DNA from: Anaerolineales bacterium | GTDB lineage: Bacteria > Chloroflexota > Anaerolineae > 4572-78 > J111 | Reading direction: 5' to 3' | Assembly (NCBI GenBank): GCA_015075405.1 | Contig: JABTUK010000002.1 | Coordinates: 1,550,001 to 1,614,000, forward strand | DNA length: 64,000 nt | Shown here: piece by piece, positions 32,678-41,065 of the stretch | How the letters are laid out: the number at the start of each line of letters is the position of its first letter | Position numbering within the stretch: the first letter of the stretch is position 1 | Program-made: the position numbers and the translations under genes | The notes under the pieces: model-generated | The model's input: only the letters and a program-made list of their open reading frames with translations | Told to the model about the DNA's origin: nothing | The model's database searches: none

Positions 32678-33907
32678 ATGCCCAAAACCATTCTCCTCAT
32701 TGGCACATTGGATACCAAGGGAGCGGAGTATGCCTATGTCCGCGATTTGATTGCGGCGCGTGGTCATCAGGTGTTGACGCTCAACGCCGGGGTGGCCGGC
32801 GAACCGACTTTTGCCCCGGACATCAGCGCGGCGGAGGTGGCCGCTGCCGGGGGCGGCGATCTGGCCGAACTGCGCCGCCAGGCCGACCGGGGCGCGGCCC
32901 TGGAAGTAATGATGGCCGGGGCCAGCAAACTGGCAGCCCGCCTGCACGCCGAGGGCAAATTTGACGGGGTGCTGGGGCTGGGCGGCTCCGGCGGCACGGC
33001 CATTGCGACGGCGGCCATGCGCGAGCTGCCGGTCGGCCTGCCCAAGGTGATGGTCTCTACCGTGGCTTCGGGCGATGTGCAGCCCTATGTTGGGGTCAAA
33101 GATATTTGCATGATGTATTCGGTGGTGGACATTGCCGGGTTGAACCGGCTGTCGCGCCGGATTCTGGCTAACGCCGCCGGGATGGTCTGCGGGGCGGTAG
33201 AGGAGGCGGAGACGCGGGGAGGCGAAGAGGCGAGGACGGAAGACAAGCCCCTGGTTACGGCGACGATGTTTGGGGTGACGACGCCTTGTGTGACGATGGT
33301 CCGTGAGAAGCTGGAAGCCGCCGGTTACGAAGTGCTGGTTTTTCACGCCACCGGCAGCGGCGGCCAAGCCATGGAGAGCCTGATCAGCGCCGGGTTTATC
33401 AGCGGGGTGGCCGACATCACCACGACCGAGTGGTGCGATGAACTGGTCGGCGGGGTGCTGAGCGCGGGACCGCACCGGCTGGAAGCGGCAGCCAAAGCGG
33501 GTCTGCCCCAGGTGGTTTCGTGCGGGGCGCTCGATATGGTCAACTTCTGGGCCGTCGAGACCGTGCCGCCGCAGTTCAAAGATCGGACGCTGTACAAACA
33601 CAACGCCAACGTCACCCTGATGCGGACCACGCCCCAGGAGTGCGCCGAGTTGGGCCGGATCATTGCCAGCAAACTCAACGCGGCCACCGGGCCGACCGTG
33701 CTGTTCATCCCGCTTAAAGGCGTCAGCGCCATTGACAAAGAGGGCCAGCCCTTCTACCTGCCGGAAGCCGACGCCGCTCTGTTCGAGTCGCTGCGGCGGA
33801 ATATCCGCCCGCCGGTGGAATTAGTCGAGTTGGACATGCACATCAACGACCCGGAGTTCGCCGCAGCGATGGCCGAGCGGTTGGTGGGGTTATTGGCGAG
33901 GGCGTAG
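32678..33907 (+). CDS. Tm-1-like ATP-binding domain protein (UPF0261)
   Basis: 409 aa from ATG 32678 (GGGAG eight bases upstream). UPF0261/Tm-1 N-terminal domain features: KTILLIGTLDTKGAEYAYVRDLI at the start, DGVLGLGGSGGTAIATAAMRELPVGLPKVMVSTVASGDVQPYVG, CVTMVREKLEAAGYEVLVFHATGSGGQAMESL, ADITTTEWCDELVGGVL and VSCGALDMVNFW. In plant Tm-1 this domain is fused to a TIM barrel; in bacteria the two are separate genes, here the barrel is at 36698. Residues about 175-188 (EEAETRGGEEARTE) are encoded by a repeat-like segment at 33200-33240. Confidence 0.9.
   Translation: MPKTILLIGTLDTKGAEYAYVRDLIAARGHQVLTLNAGVAGEPTFAPDISAAEVAAAGGGDLAELRRQADRGAALEVMMAGASKLAARLHAEGKFDGVLGLGGSGGTAIATAAMRELPVGLPKVMVSTVASGDVQPYVGVKDICMMYSVVDIAGLNRLSRRILANAAGMVCGAVEEAETRGGEEARTEDKPLVTATMFGVTTPCVTMVREKLEAAGYEVLVFHATGSGGQAMESLISAGFISGVADITTTEWCDELVGGVLSAGPHRLEAAAKAGLPQVVSCGALDMVNFWAVETVPPQFKDRTLYKHNANVTLMRTTPQECAELGRIIASKLNAATGPTVLFIPLKGVSAIDKEGQPFYLPEADAALFESLRRNIRPPVELVELDMHINDPEFAAAMAERLVGLLARA
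33200..33240 (+). repeat. GAGGCGGA-type octamer units inside the UPF0261 gene
   Basis: About five degenerate GAGGCGGA/GAGACGCG/GAGGCGAA units in frame, encoding a charged loop (ETRGGEEARTE). They match the units of the intergenic hairpins and of the E2 and ABC exporter insertions. Confidence 0.75.
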
Positions 33908-33969
33908 ACCGCGAAGTTCCAGATATAGATTTTGGCTCTTGATGTGTTTCAAGGAGTTGGTAAAAAATT

Positions 33970-34052
33970 GCTCACGGATGAACACAGATGACACGGATAA
34001 GGATAAAAATTAAGAAAAAAATCTGCGCGCTCTGCGTCCGTGTTTATCCGTG
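33970..34052. repeat. CACGGATGAACACAG hairpin repeat
   Basis: Left arm GCTCACGGATGAACACAGAT and right arm ATCCGTGTTTATCCGTGAGC-like. It is related in style to 9899-9979. Confidence 0.75.
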
Positions 34053-34111
34053 AGCTAACCCTTTTTCTTCGAGATCCTTGAAATCCATCTTGAGCCTATC
34101 CTCTTTCATAG

Positions 34112-34163
34112 TTGTCAACAGGTTTGGTTAACTGTATAATTCTTGTATCTTTTTTGTAGATAC
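34112..34163 (+). promoter_or_regulatory. predicted mazEF promoter and operator
   Basis: TTGTCA (34112-34117), 17-base spacer, TATAAT (34135-34140). The 6-bp inverted repeat GTATCT (34145-34150) and AGATAC (34158-34163) lies across the expected transcription start, a position suited to autorepression by the MazE/MazEF complex. Confidence 0.6.
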
Positions 34164-34181
34164 CGACTATGGAGGAAAAAT

Positions 34182-34427
34182 ATGATGCAAGCACGGGTGC
34201 AAAGATGGGGCAATAGTTTAGCGGTACGTATTCCTAAACCCTTTGCCCTGGAAATTGGTTTGGAACAAAATAGCCTCGTTGCCGTTTCCATTTCGGAAGG
34301 CAAATTATTACTTGAGCCAATCACTGAACCCAAATATACGCTCGAACAATTATTAGCCCAGGTGACTGAGGCAAATCTGCACCACGAAATTGAGACAGGT
34401 GAGGCTGTAGGCCACGAGATGTGGTGA
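34182..34427 (+). CDS. mazE: type II antitoxin, MazE/AbrB family
   Basis: 81 aa from ATG 34182, which has GGAGG six bases upstream. The N-terminal AbrB-type swapped-hairpin domain is visible in ARVQRWGNSLAVRIPKPFALEIGLEQNSLVAVSISEGKLLLEPI; the C-terminal part (YTLEQLLAQVTEANLHHEIETGEAVGHEMW) is the toxin-wrapping tail. The toxin gene starts four bases after the stop. The AbrB domain should bind the palindrome near 34145-34163. Confidence 0.93.
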   Translation: MMQARVQRWGNSLAVRIPKPFALEIGLEQNSLVAVSISEGKLLLEPITEPKYTLEQLLAQVTEANLHHEIETGEAVGHEMW

Positions 34428-34431
34428 GGCC

Positions 34432-34764
34432 ATGGCTTATATTCCCGAACGAGGCGATGCGGTTTGGCTAAGTTTTACGCCCCAGGCCGGCCACGAACAA
34501 GCCGGGCGACGCCCGGCCGTGGTCTTATCACCGCAATCCTATAATCAAAAGGTTGGTTTGGCGATTTTTTGTCCCATTACCAACCAGGTCAAGGGCTATC
34601 CCTTTGAGGTGATCCTACCAAAAGAGGTGGGGGTGACGGGGGTAATTTTATCAGATCAGGTGAAAAGTTTAGATTGGCGGGTCAGGAAGGCTGAATATAT
34701 CGCTTCGCTGCCAGAGGAAGTGATAAACGAAGTTTTGGCCAAACTGGGTATCTTGTTGGAGTAA
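34432..34764 (+). CDS. mazF: type II toxin, MazF endoribonuclease
   Basis: 110 aa, canonical MazF length. Family motifs: GDAVWLSFTPQAGHEQAGRRPAVVLSP, FCPITNQVKGYPFEV and GVILSDQVKSLDWRVRKAEY, which include the conserved Arg and Thr of the RNase active site. MazF cleaves mRNA at short recognition sequences. It is expressed with the upstream MazE. Confidence 0.94.
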   Translation: MAYIPERGDAVWLSFTPQAGHEQAGRRPAVVLSPQSYNQKVGLAIFCPITNQVKGYPFEVILPKEVGVTGVILSDQVKSLDWRVRKAEYIASLPEEVINEVLAKLGILLE

Positions 34765-35203
34765 GCATTATTTGGAGAGGTTTTGCAGGCCGATAAACCT
34801 GCTATAGATATTCAGATAATGTTTTGGGTAGGGGCACGGCCTTGCGCCTGCCCCACCAGGGGCGACCGCAAGGGTACGCCCCTACAGATTCAAAATGTTT
34901 TTCTGAACATCTATAGAATACCGGCGGAGGCAGAACAATGAACGAAAATCTAACCCGAATGTAGCCGCCAGAGAAAATTACTCCCATATTTATCCAAAGC
35001 CATCAAAATAAAGGTTTATTGTTATATCAAAAGAAGGACTAGCCTACGGTCAATTCATGGAGATACAAAACAGAGCAGGCCAGATCACGATCCATGAGTA
35101 ATAATAGTGGGGTGAATGAAAAACCCAGTGCTACTACAACGAGGCACTAAAGTCGTATATTAATCATGATGGGGATGGTTTAAAAAGTGGAGGTTATGTG
35201 CTT
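34765..35203. other. intergenic region between the two toxin-antitoxin modules
   Basis: 439 bp with the hairpin repeat 34829-34885; no other coding sequence is recognised. The GGAGG at 35189-35193 belongs to the downstream antitoxin gene. Confidence 0.6.
34829..34885. repeat. GTAGGGGCACGGCC imperfect palindrome
   Basis: Left arm GTAGGGGCACGGCCTTGCGC and right arm GACCGCAAGGGTACGCCCCT AC, an imperfect hairpin with a short loop. Confidence 0.75.
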
Positions 35204-35431
35204 ATGACAACAATAGAGAATATTCATCGCTACGCACAAATGTTACCCGACCCACTCCAGCAGGAAGTGCTTGATTTTGTAAAGTATCTACTGTTCAAAC
35301 GAGAACAATATGTTCCGCAAAACGATGAAGAGGAATGGTCAAATTTATCTTTAAGCCTGGCCTTGCGAGGGATGGAAGATGAGGAAATGCCTGATTATAC
35401 CACTGAAGATTTACAGGAAATTTTCTCGTGA
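35204..35431 (+). CDS. DUF2281-type antitoxin
   Basis: 75 aa from ATG 35204; GGAGG lies ten bases upstream, and a GTG at 35198 with four-base spacing is also possible. IENIHRYAQMLPDPLQQEVLDFVKYLLFKREQ is the characteristic DUF2281 helix-rich start; the acidic tail (YTTEDLQEIFS) likely wraps a toxin. Its stop overlaps the following GTG start (GTGA). Confidence 0.85.
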   Translation: MTTIENIHRYAQMLPDPLQQEVLDFVKYLLFKREQYVPQNDEEEWSNLSLSLALRGMEDEEMPDYTTEDLQEIFS

Positions 35432-35616
35432 AAAAGTCAGGGCAGGTTATTCTATTTCAATTTCCTCAAACGAATATGGCTCAAGGGAAGTTACGCCCAG
35501 CCATATTACTTGGTAAATTGCCAGGGAGTATTTTATTGGGTACGATTGGCGAAATTGATACTGAGAGGTTGAAACGTATTAAGGTTAGGCTTTCGGAGTG
35601 GTTCAAAAAAGTCTGA
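35428..35616 (+). pseudogene. internally deleted PemK/MazF-family toxin (remnant)
   Basis: 62 codons from GTG 35428. The start GQVILFQFPQTNMAQGKLRPAILLGKLPG is the N-terminus of a PemK/MazF toxin, and GTIGEIDTERLKRIKVRLSEWF is its C-terminal helix. About 50 residues that normally lie between, including the beta strands with catalytic Thr and substrate loop, are missing without a frameshift. The residual protein probably lacks RNase activity, though it might still bind its antitoxin. Annotation as a small intact protein is possible, but the deletion reading is more likely. Confidence 0.75.
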
Positions 35617-35705
35617 TTGTCTCTGGCTGAGATTGCAAGGCAAACCGTCCGAACCGCTGCCAGAAAGATTAAAAAGCAAAATCAGGGGGGAGAAAGAAGT
35701 AATGC

Positions 35706-36182
35706 ATGTCTACCCTCATAGAAGCGGCCCAGGAGTTCCTGGCCCAGAAACGAATTGCCGTGGCCGGCGTCTCGCGCCAGGGCGATGCGGCGGCCAACGC
35801 GATCTTTAAGAAACTGCGCCAGACCGGCCACGAGGTTTTCCCGGTCAACTCCAACGCTACGGAAGTGGAAGGCGAGCGCTGTTATCCCAACCTGGCGGCC
35901 ATCCCCGGCGGGGTTGACGGGGTGGTGCTGGCTACGCCTCCCAGCGCAGCGGTGTCACTGGTGCGCGAGTGCAGCGCCCTGGGGATCAAGCGGGTTTGGA
36001 TGCACCGCTCCTTCGGCCAGGGGAGCGTTGACGAGGAAGCAGTGCGGCTAGGCGCAGAACTGGGGCTGAACGTCATTCCCGGCAGTTGCCCGATGATGTT
36101 CTGCGAGCCGGTAGACGTGGCCCACAAGTGCCTGCGCTGGTTTCTCCAGGTCAGCGGGAAACAAGCCCAGCCCTCCCCATAG
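35706..36182 (+). CDS. CoA-binding domain protein (YccU-like)
   Basis: 158 aa. The CoA-binding Rossmann domain is seen in RIAVAGVSRQGDAAANAIFKKLRQTGHEVFPVNSNATEVEGERCYPNLAAIPGGVDGVVLATPPSA and in WMHRSFGQGSVDEEA, GLNVIPGSCPMMF. Stand-alone versions bind CoA or nucleotides; function is poorly defined. It precedes a Dabb-domain gene by 13 bases. Confidence 0.9.
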   Translation: MSTLIEAAQEFLAQKRIAVAGVSRQGDAAANAIFKKLRQTGHEVFPVNSNATEVEGERCYPNLAAIPGGVDGVVLATPPSAAVSLVRECSALGIKRVWMHRSFGQGSVDEEAVRLGAELGLNVIPGSCPMMFCEPVDVAHKCLRWFLQVSGKQAQPSP

Positions 36183-36195
36183 TTAAGGAGCTACT

Positions 36196-36498
36196 ATGCA
36201 CGCTCATAATGTTTACTTTTGGTTAAAAAACGATTTAACTCCGGGCGACTTAAGCGCGTTTGAACAAGGGTTGCAGGCGCTAACGCATGATCCCGCCGTC
36301 AAATTCGGTTACTATGGCCGGCCCGCCGACACCCACCGCGAGGTGGTCGAAAACAGCTACACCTATGGGCTGCTCTTGCTGTTTGACGACCTGACCGCCC
36401 ATGACCAGTATCAACAAGGGGCTGCGCATCTCAAGTTTGTGGAAGCCCACGCCTCAAAATGGGTCAGAGTGGTCGTTCACGATATTCAAACCATTTAA
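36196..36498 (+). CDS. Dabb-domain (stress responsive A/B barrel) protein
   Basis: 100 aa, ferredoxin-like fold of the Dabb family: HNVYFWLKNDLTPGDLSAFEQGLQAL, DRPADTH-like segment (GRPADTHREVVENSY), YGLLLLFDDLTAHDQYQQGAAHLKFVEAHASKW. AAGGAG lies seven bases upstream. It is grouped with CoA-binding protein upstream and a barrel gene downstream. The enzymatic role is unknown. Confidence 0.85.
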   Translation: MHAHNVYFWLKNDLTPGDLSAFEQGLQALTHDPAVKFGYYGRPADTHREVVENSYTYGLLLLFDDLTAHDQYQQGAAHLKFVEAHASKWVRVVVHDIQTI

Positions 36499-36540
36499 GG
36501 CAGTTCCAAGATTTAAATCATCCAATTATTCTCACCGGCT

Positions 36541-36609
36541 TGATGCGTGATACGTGATGCGTAAGAAATCTGCCTGGAAACCATCACGCATCACGCATTA
36601 CGTATCACG
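36541..36609. repeat. heptamer-unit hairpin repeat (GTGATGC family)
   Basis: Left arm TGATGCGTGATACGTGATGC and right arm CATCACGCATCACGCATTAC. Its flanks also carry related AATCATCCAATTATTCT and AATAATTATTTTCTTGG stretches. Confidence 0.85.
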
Positions 36610-36697
36610 GACTTTGGATAATTATTTTCTTGGAGTTGCCTAAGAGCCGGAGCTAATTTCTTTTTCTCATTACTTACTCTGAACAAGGAGGTTCGTT

Positions 36698-37528
36698 ATG
36701 CCATTCATCCCCCGTGAAGAGTCGCTGCGGCGGCTGCGAGCGCAGGTAGCCCAGGGCACGCCCATTTTGGGGGCGGGCGCCGGCACCGGCATCTCGGCCA
36801 AATTTGCCGAACGCGGCGGCGTGGACATCATCATTATTTACAATTCGGGCCGCTATCGTATGGCCGGGCGCGGCAGCCTGGCCGGGCTGCTGCCCTACGG
36901 CGACGCCAATGCTATTGTCAAAGAGATGGGCTACGAGGTGCTGACCGTAGTCAAAGATACGCCGGTGCTGGCCGGCGTCTGTGGGACCGACCCTTTCCGG
37001 CTGATGCCGGTTCTGCTGCGCGAGCTGAAAGAGATGGGCTTTGACGGCGTACAGAACTTCCCCACCGTCGGTCTGTTTGACGGCGTTTTCCGGGCCAATT
37101 TGGAAGAGACCGGCATGGGCTACGGGCTGGAAGTAGATATGATCCGCCAGGCCCACGAATTGGGCTTGCTGACCTGCCCCTACGTCTTCAACCCCGACGA
37201 GGCCGAAGCTATGGCCAAAGCCGGAGCCGACGTGCTGGTGCCGCACATGGGCCTGACCACCAAAGGCGCGATTGGCGCAAGCACCGCCCTGACCCTGGAA
37301 GAGTCGGCCAAACGGGTGCAGGCCATGCGCGACGCAGCGGTGAAGGTCAACCCGGACATCCTGGTGCTGTGTCACGGCGGCCCTATCGCCGAGCCGCAGG
37401 ACGCCCAGTACATCTTTGACCACACCGAGGGCATCGCCGGGTTCTTCGGGGCCAGCAGCATCGAGCGGCTGTCGGTCGAGCCGGCCATCGAAGGGCAGAC
37501 GCGGCAGTTTAAGAGCTTGAGATTGTAA
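36698..37528 (+). CDS. phosphoenolpyruvate hydrolase-family TIM barrel (Tm-1 C-terminal partner)
   Basis: 276 aa. The pattern [117 protein letters not shown] and [17 protein letters not shown] marks the PEP-hydrolase-like barrel family. This domain is the C-terminal half of plant Tm-1; its bacterial partner UPF0261 is encoded 2.8 kb upstream. AAGGAGG supports the ATG. The reaction is unproven. Confidence 0.9.
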   Translation: MPFIPREESLRRLRAQVAQGTPILGAGAGTGISAKFAERGGVDIIIIYNSGRYRMAGRGSLAGLLPYGDANAIVKEMGYEVLTVVKDTPVLAGVCGTDPFRLMPVLLRELKEMGFDGVQNFPTVGLFDGVFRANLEETGMGYGLEVDMIRQAHELGLLTCPYVFNPDEAEAMAKAGADVLVPHMGLTTKGAIGASTALTLEESAKRVQAMRDAAVKVNPDILVLCHGGPIAEPQDAQYIFDHTEGIAGFFGASSIERLSVEPAIEGQTRQFKSLRL

Positions 37529-37566
37529 TAGAAGTGTTCCGAACCTGGGTACACTACCTGTTTGAA

Positions 37567-37636
37567 AAGGTAGCAGGGTAGCAAGGTAACAGAGGCGTAT
37601 ACCCCCTGTCTACCGTCTACCGTCTACCGTCTACTA
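37567..37636. repeat. GTAGCAGG units plus GTCTACC units
   Basis: AGGTAGCAGGGTAGCAAGG units followed by CTGTCTACCGTCTACCGTC units, mixing two repeat families that usually occupy separate hairpins. They lie between the barrel and cupin genes. Confidence 0.7.
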
Positions 37637-37655
37637 TTTTCTAAGGAGCCAAAAC

Positions 37656-38054
37656 ATGAACGGAAAATTTGTCCTCTCCAAAGAAGTGGTCCGCGAGCAG
37701 CTTGATTGGGGCGAGATGGGCTGGATCAGCCAGCCGCCCAACACCGAGGCCAAGTATCTGACGGTGATGGAAGTGACCCTCGGCCCCGGCGGCGGGCACA
37801 ATTTCCACAAACACCCGGACCAGGAAGAGGTCATCAGCGTGGTGGCCGGGGAAATCGAGCAGTGGCTCGAAGGCGAAAAGATGACCCTCAGGCCCGGCGA
37901 CTCCATTTTTATTCATCCCGATGTCGTCCACGCCTCGTTCAATGTCAGCAGCCAGCCGGCCAAGTTGATGGTCATGCTCAGCCCGTGCGTCGGCCCGACC
38001 GGGTACGAAGTGGTGGATGTCAGCGGCGAAGCGCCGTGGAACTCACTGCGTTAA
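37656..38054 (+). CDS. cupin-domain protein
   Basis: 132 aa single-domain cupin. Motif 1 is GGGHNFHKHPDQEEVISVVAG (His, His and Glu ligands visible) and motif 2 is PGDSIFIHPDVVHASFNVS (His). A divalent metal site is therefore likely intact. It could be a sugar-isomerase-like or regulatory cupin; the substrate is unknown. It follows the TIM-barrel gene on the same strand. Confidence 0.92.
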   Translation: MNGKFVLSKEVVREQLDWGEMGWISQPPNTEAKYLTVMEVTLGPGGGHNFHKHPDQEEVISVVAGEIEQWLEGEKMTLRPGDSIFIHPDVVHASFNVSSQPAKLMVMLSPCVGPTGYEVVDVSGEAPWNSLR

Positions 38055-38083
38055 AATTTTACGGAACCAGGCATAACGAGTAT

Positions 38084-38181
38084 CAGTAGATCCAATTTTC
38101 CGAGGACGCGCAGCGGGCACGCCCCCGTGCCGAACACCGCCCGCACGTGGGCGTGCTGGCTCCTCAAATTTGGATCCACTG
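38084..38181. mobile_element. MITE-like element, copy 2 with flanking duplication
   Basis: 98 bp. Terminal inverted repeats CAGTAGATCCAATTTTCCGA on the left and TCCTCAAATTTGGATCCACTG on the right (read inward on opposite strands). The centre folds by GCACGCCCCCGTGC and GCACGTGGGCGTGC. Perfect 5-bp direct repeats AGTAT flank it (38079-38083 and 38182-38186), as expected of a transposition target duplication. It lacks coding capacity, so transposition in trans by a DDE transposase would be needed. Confidence 0.85.
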
Positions 38182-38275
38182 AGTATCTAAAACGTAGGGC
38201 GTATTAGGCTTTACGTTTTACGGTTTGTGGCAAATTTTGACCTAACAAGTTTAATATTTTAAGGGGGTAACTTTC

Positions 38276-38830
38276 ATGAGTAAAAAGATTCTACTCATCA
38301 CTGGTGATGCCGGTGAAAGTTATGAAACGCTGTATGCGCTGCATCGTTTTCGGGAAGCCGGACATACGCCCGTAATAGCGGCGCCGGGCAAACGCTGGCT
38401 GAATCTGGTCATGCATGATTTTGAGCCGGGTTGGGATACTTATGTAGAGAAACCTGGTTATAAGGCTCAAGCAGATCTCAGTTTTGAAGAAGTAAACGTG
38501 GATGATTATGATGCCATTCTGCTTTTGGGGGGACGAGCGCCGGAGTATCTGCGCCATAATCAGAAGCTATTGACCCTGCTACAAGAATTTTATACCAGAG
38601 AAAAGGGCGTCTTTTCTATCTGTCACGGCATCCAGGTATTAATTGCCGCCGGGCTGGCTGACGGCAAACGCTTGACCTGTTATGAGAATGTCCGCTATGA
38701 AGTTGAGTCTAACGGCGGAACTTACTGCACTGAACAAGCAGTTCGAGATGGCCTGATTGTTACAGGCCAAACCTGGCAATCTCACCCGGAATTTTATCGC
38801 GAAGTGTTTTCTTGTTTGGAAAATCTATAA
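38276..38830 (+). CDS. DJ-1/PfpI family protein
   Basis: 184 aa. The nucleophile elbow is FSICHGIQVL (Cys about residue 116), with an acidic partner in LLLGGRAPEYLR. Family members include deglycase-like and stress-protective proteins. The GGGGG-rich ribosome site lies before the ATG. It appears slightly more AT-rich than neighbours. Confidence 0.9.
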   Translation: MSKKILLITGDAGESYETLYALHRFREAGHTPVIAAPGKRWLNLVMHDFEPGWDTYVEKPGYKAQADLSFEEVNVDDYDAILLLGGRAPEYLRHNQKLLTLLQEFYTREKGVFSICHGIQVLIAAGLADGKRLTCYENVRYEVESNGGTYCTEQAVRDGLIVTGQTWQSHPEFYREVFSCLENL

Positions 38831-38923
38831 ATGGCAGCGTGAGAGGATGGCCTAAATTAACCCCTCGCGCTGGATCATACGTCCAACCTGATTTTATACT
38901 TAACAATTAAAGGAGAACTAACA

Positions 38924-39925
38924 ATGGCACGACCTGTCACCCTATTTACCGGCCAGTGGGCCGACTTATCCCTGGACACGCTGGCTCAAAAAGTCAGCGC
39001 CTGGGGCTACGACGGCCTGGAACTGGCCTGCTGGGGCGACCACTTTGAGGTGGATAAGGCCCTGGAAAGCGACAAATATGCCCGCGAAAAGCGCGAACTG
39101 CTGGAAAAGTACAACCTAAAGTGCTGGGCCATCAGCACTCACTTGGTGGGCCAGTGCGTCTGCGACCTGATTGACGAGCGCCACAAGGGGATTCTGCCCC
39201 CGCGCCTGTGGGGCGATGGCGACCCGGAAGGGGTGCGCCAGCGCTGCGCCGAAGAAGTCAAAAACACGGCCCGCGCCGCCGCCGCCTTTGGAGTCAAGAT
39301 TGTCAACGGCTTCACCGGCTCGCCGGTCTGGCACATGCTCTACTCCTTCCCGCCCAACGATTTCAACAAAATCGAGGCCGGCTACCGCGAGTTTGCCGAC
39401 CGCTGGAACCCGATTATGGATGTCTTTGATGAAGTCGGGGTCAAGTTTGGGTTGGAAGTCCACCCCACCGAGATTGCCTACGATTTTGTGACCACCCAGA
39501 AAACGCTCGATGCGATTGGCCGCCGCCCGGCTTTTGGCATCAACTTTGACCCCAGCCACTTTGCCCACCAGTTCCTTGACTCCGCCGCCTTTGTGACCGA
39601 ATTTGGCGACCGGATTTATCACGTTCATGTCAAGGACTCCAAGAAACGGGTGGGCGATGGCCGGCGCAGCATCCTCGGCTCGCACCTCAACTTTGGCGAC
39701 CCGCGCCGGGGCTGGGATTTTGTTTCGCCCGGCCACGGCGATGTGGACTTTGAGGAGTTGTTCCGCGCCCTCAACCGCATCGGCTACAATGGGCCGCTCT
39801 CGGTCGAGTGGGAAGACAGCGGCATGGACCGCGACTGGGGCGCGCCCGATGCCCTGGCTATGATCCGCCGCACCGATTTTGCTCCTTCGTCCGTCGCCTT
39901 CGACGCGGCGTTTGCTTCGGAGTAA
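38924..39925 (+). CDS. sugar phosphate isomerase/epimerase (TIM barrel)
   Basis: 333 aa. Barrel of the xylose-isomerase-like family: [49 protein letters not shown] with a metal-ligand Glu, [13 protein letters not shown] with Asp and His, [10 protein letters not shown], and [16 protein letters not shown] with the last Glu. It is distinct from the epimerase at 31750 (very different sequence) and resembles the group encoded with inositol or oligosaccharide catabolic genes. AAGGAG precedes the ATG. Confidence 0.9.
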   Translation: MARPVTLFTGQWADLSLDTLAQKVSAWGYDGLELACWGDHFEVDKALESDKYAREKRELLEKYNLKCWAISTHLVGQCVCDLIDERHKGILPPRLWGDGDPEGVRQRCAEEVKNTARAAAAFGVKIVNGFTGSPVWHMLYSFPPNDFNKIEAGYREFADRWNPIMDVFDEVGVKFGLEVHPTEIAYDFVTTQKTLDAIGRRPAFGINFDPSHFAHQFLDSAAFVTEFGDRIYHVHVKDSKKRVGDGRRSILGSHLNFGDPRRGWDFVSPGHGDVDFEELFRALNRIGYNGPLSVEWEDSGMDRDWGAPDALAMIRRTDFAPSSVAFDAAFASE

Positions 39926-39951
39926 CTTGAGTTCGGAGTTTCTGTAAATCG

Positions 39952-40001
39952 CACCCTTCGATACGCGCTTCACTTCGTTTCGCGCTACTCAGGATGCGAT
40001 A
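39952..40001. repeat. CGATACGCGCTTCACTTCG repeat unit
   Basis: The unit CCTTCGATACGCGCTTCACT continues as TCGTTTCGCGCTACTCAGG. A double inverted copy is at 42062-42192. Confidence 0.7.
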
Positions 40002-40015
40002 TATGTCTGAGTTTT

Positions 40016-40052
40016 AGCGCCCGGTTTTGAATGAAACCGGGCGCTGTTTTTG
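40016..40052. terminator. bidirectional intrinsic terminator
   Basis: Stem AGCGCCCGGTTT / AAACCGGGCGCT, loop TGAATG, then GTTTTTG on the plus strand and AAAAC on the other side. It lies between the convergent epimerase (ends 39925) and TerC (ends 40070) genes. Confidence 0.85.
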
Positions 40053-40069
40053 TGAGGAGGAATTAAATT

Positions 40070-41023
40070 TTACCCTTCGGCCAGTTCGGTGTGACTGCTG
40101 TCGGCCGGCTCAAGGGGGTTGTGTAGGTGAGGGGGCTTTGGCTCAGTGGCAAAAAGGCGACGGATGGGATAAAAGAGCAGTTTCAGCACCAGCAGCAGCG
40201 GTTTAAACAGCCAATTGACCAGGTTGTTGAGGTAGCCCATGCCCTCGCCTAGCCAGCGGAGCAGCGGGTCAAAAAGCGTTAAAACCTGGAAACGAGCATA
40301 CAGCAGGCACAGCGCCAAAATGCCGATTGAAATCATAAATTTGGCCAGGTGATTGAAGTGAAAATTATACACATCGGCCAGCACCAATTCGATGCCAATG
40401 GCCAACACCAGGATATAAGCCGCCGGCCCCAAAATCGGCTGGCGGCGGATGAGGTGGGCAAAAATGCCGGCGGCAAAGCGCATGGTCACAATCCCCAGGG
40501 CCACGCCCAGCAAAACCACCCAGAGTTGATCGGACAGGGCCACCGCTGCCACCACGTTGTCAATGCTAAAAGCCAGATCGGCCAATTCCACATTGAGCAC
40601 CACCAGCCAAAAACCCACCCCAACCGCGTGATGTCCGTGCCCCGTTGAACCTTCCCCCGACTCAGGCGAAACCGCCAGATTTTCAAAAGCCAGCTTGATC
40701 AGATACAACGCGCCCAGCAAGCGCAGCCAGGGGTTGGCAATGACAAACGAGGCCATGACCAGCATGACCCCCCGCCCCATGTAAGCGCCTAAAAGCCCCA
40801 CCTTTAAGGCAGCCTGCTGCTGCATGCCCAACACCTGGTCGGTGAAAGGCTGCAAAAATTTGAGGAACGGCGGATAAGGTACAGCCTCACTTTCCGGCAG
40901 TATCGAGACCATCGCCCCCAACACCGCGGCGTTGTCTATAGAGAGAATTCCCTCCAGAAAGATGAGTTGGACGATAATCAGCAGCGGGGCTAGATAACTC
41001 TGCAGCAGCGGATCTTCAAACAT
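40070..41023 (-). CDS. TerC-family integral membrane protein
   Basis: 317 aa from ATG 41023 with GGGGTGAG upstream; the longer in-frame start at 41143 would run into cofD and is rejected. About eight hydrophobic segments. TerC hallmark residues are seen in LEGILSIDNAAVLGAMVSIL and ADLAFSIDNVVAAVALSDQLW, whose acidic residues are thought to bind metal ions. TerC proteins export Mn2+ or assist tellurite resistance. It is divergent from cofD. Confidence 0.9.
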   Translation of the reverse strand: MFEDPLLQSYLAPLLIIVQLIFLEGILSIDNAAVLGAMVSILPESEAVPYPPFLKFLQPFTDQVLGMQQQAALKVGLLGAYMGRGVMLVMASFVIANPWLRLLGALYLIKLAFENLAVSPESGEGSTGHGHHAVGVGFWLVVLNVELADLAFSIDNVVAAVALSDQLWVVLLGVALGIVTMRFAAGIFAHLIRRQPILGPAAYILVLAIGIELVLADVYNFHFNHLAKFMISIGILALCLLYARFQVLTLFDPLLRWLGEGMGYLNNLVNWLFKPLLLVLKLLFYPIRRLFATEPKPPHLHNPLEPADSSHTELAEG

Positions 41024-41065
41024 AATATAACTCACCCCCGATAAATTCTGGCAGAAAAAGTAAAC

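Larger units (their letters stand above)
33908..34181. other. intergenic region upstream of mazE
   Basis: 274 bp. It contains a CACGGATGAACACAGATGAC / CCGTGTTTATCCGTGAG repeat hairpin (33970-34052), the mazEF promoter and the operator candidate listed separately. Confidence 0.6.
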
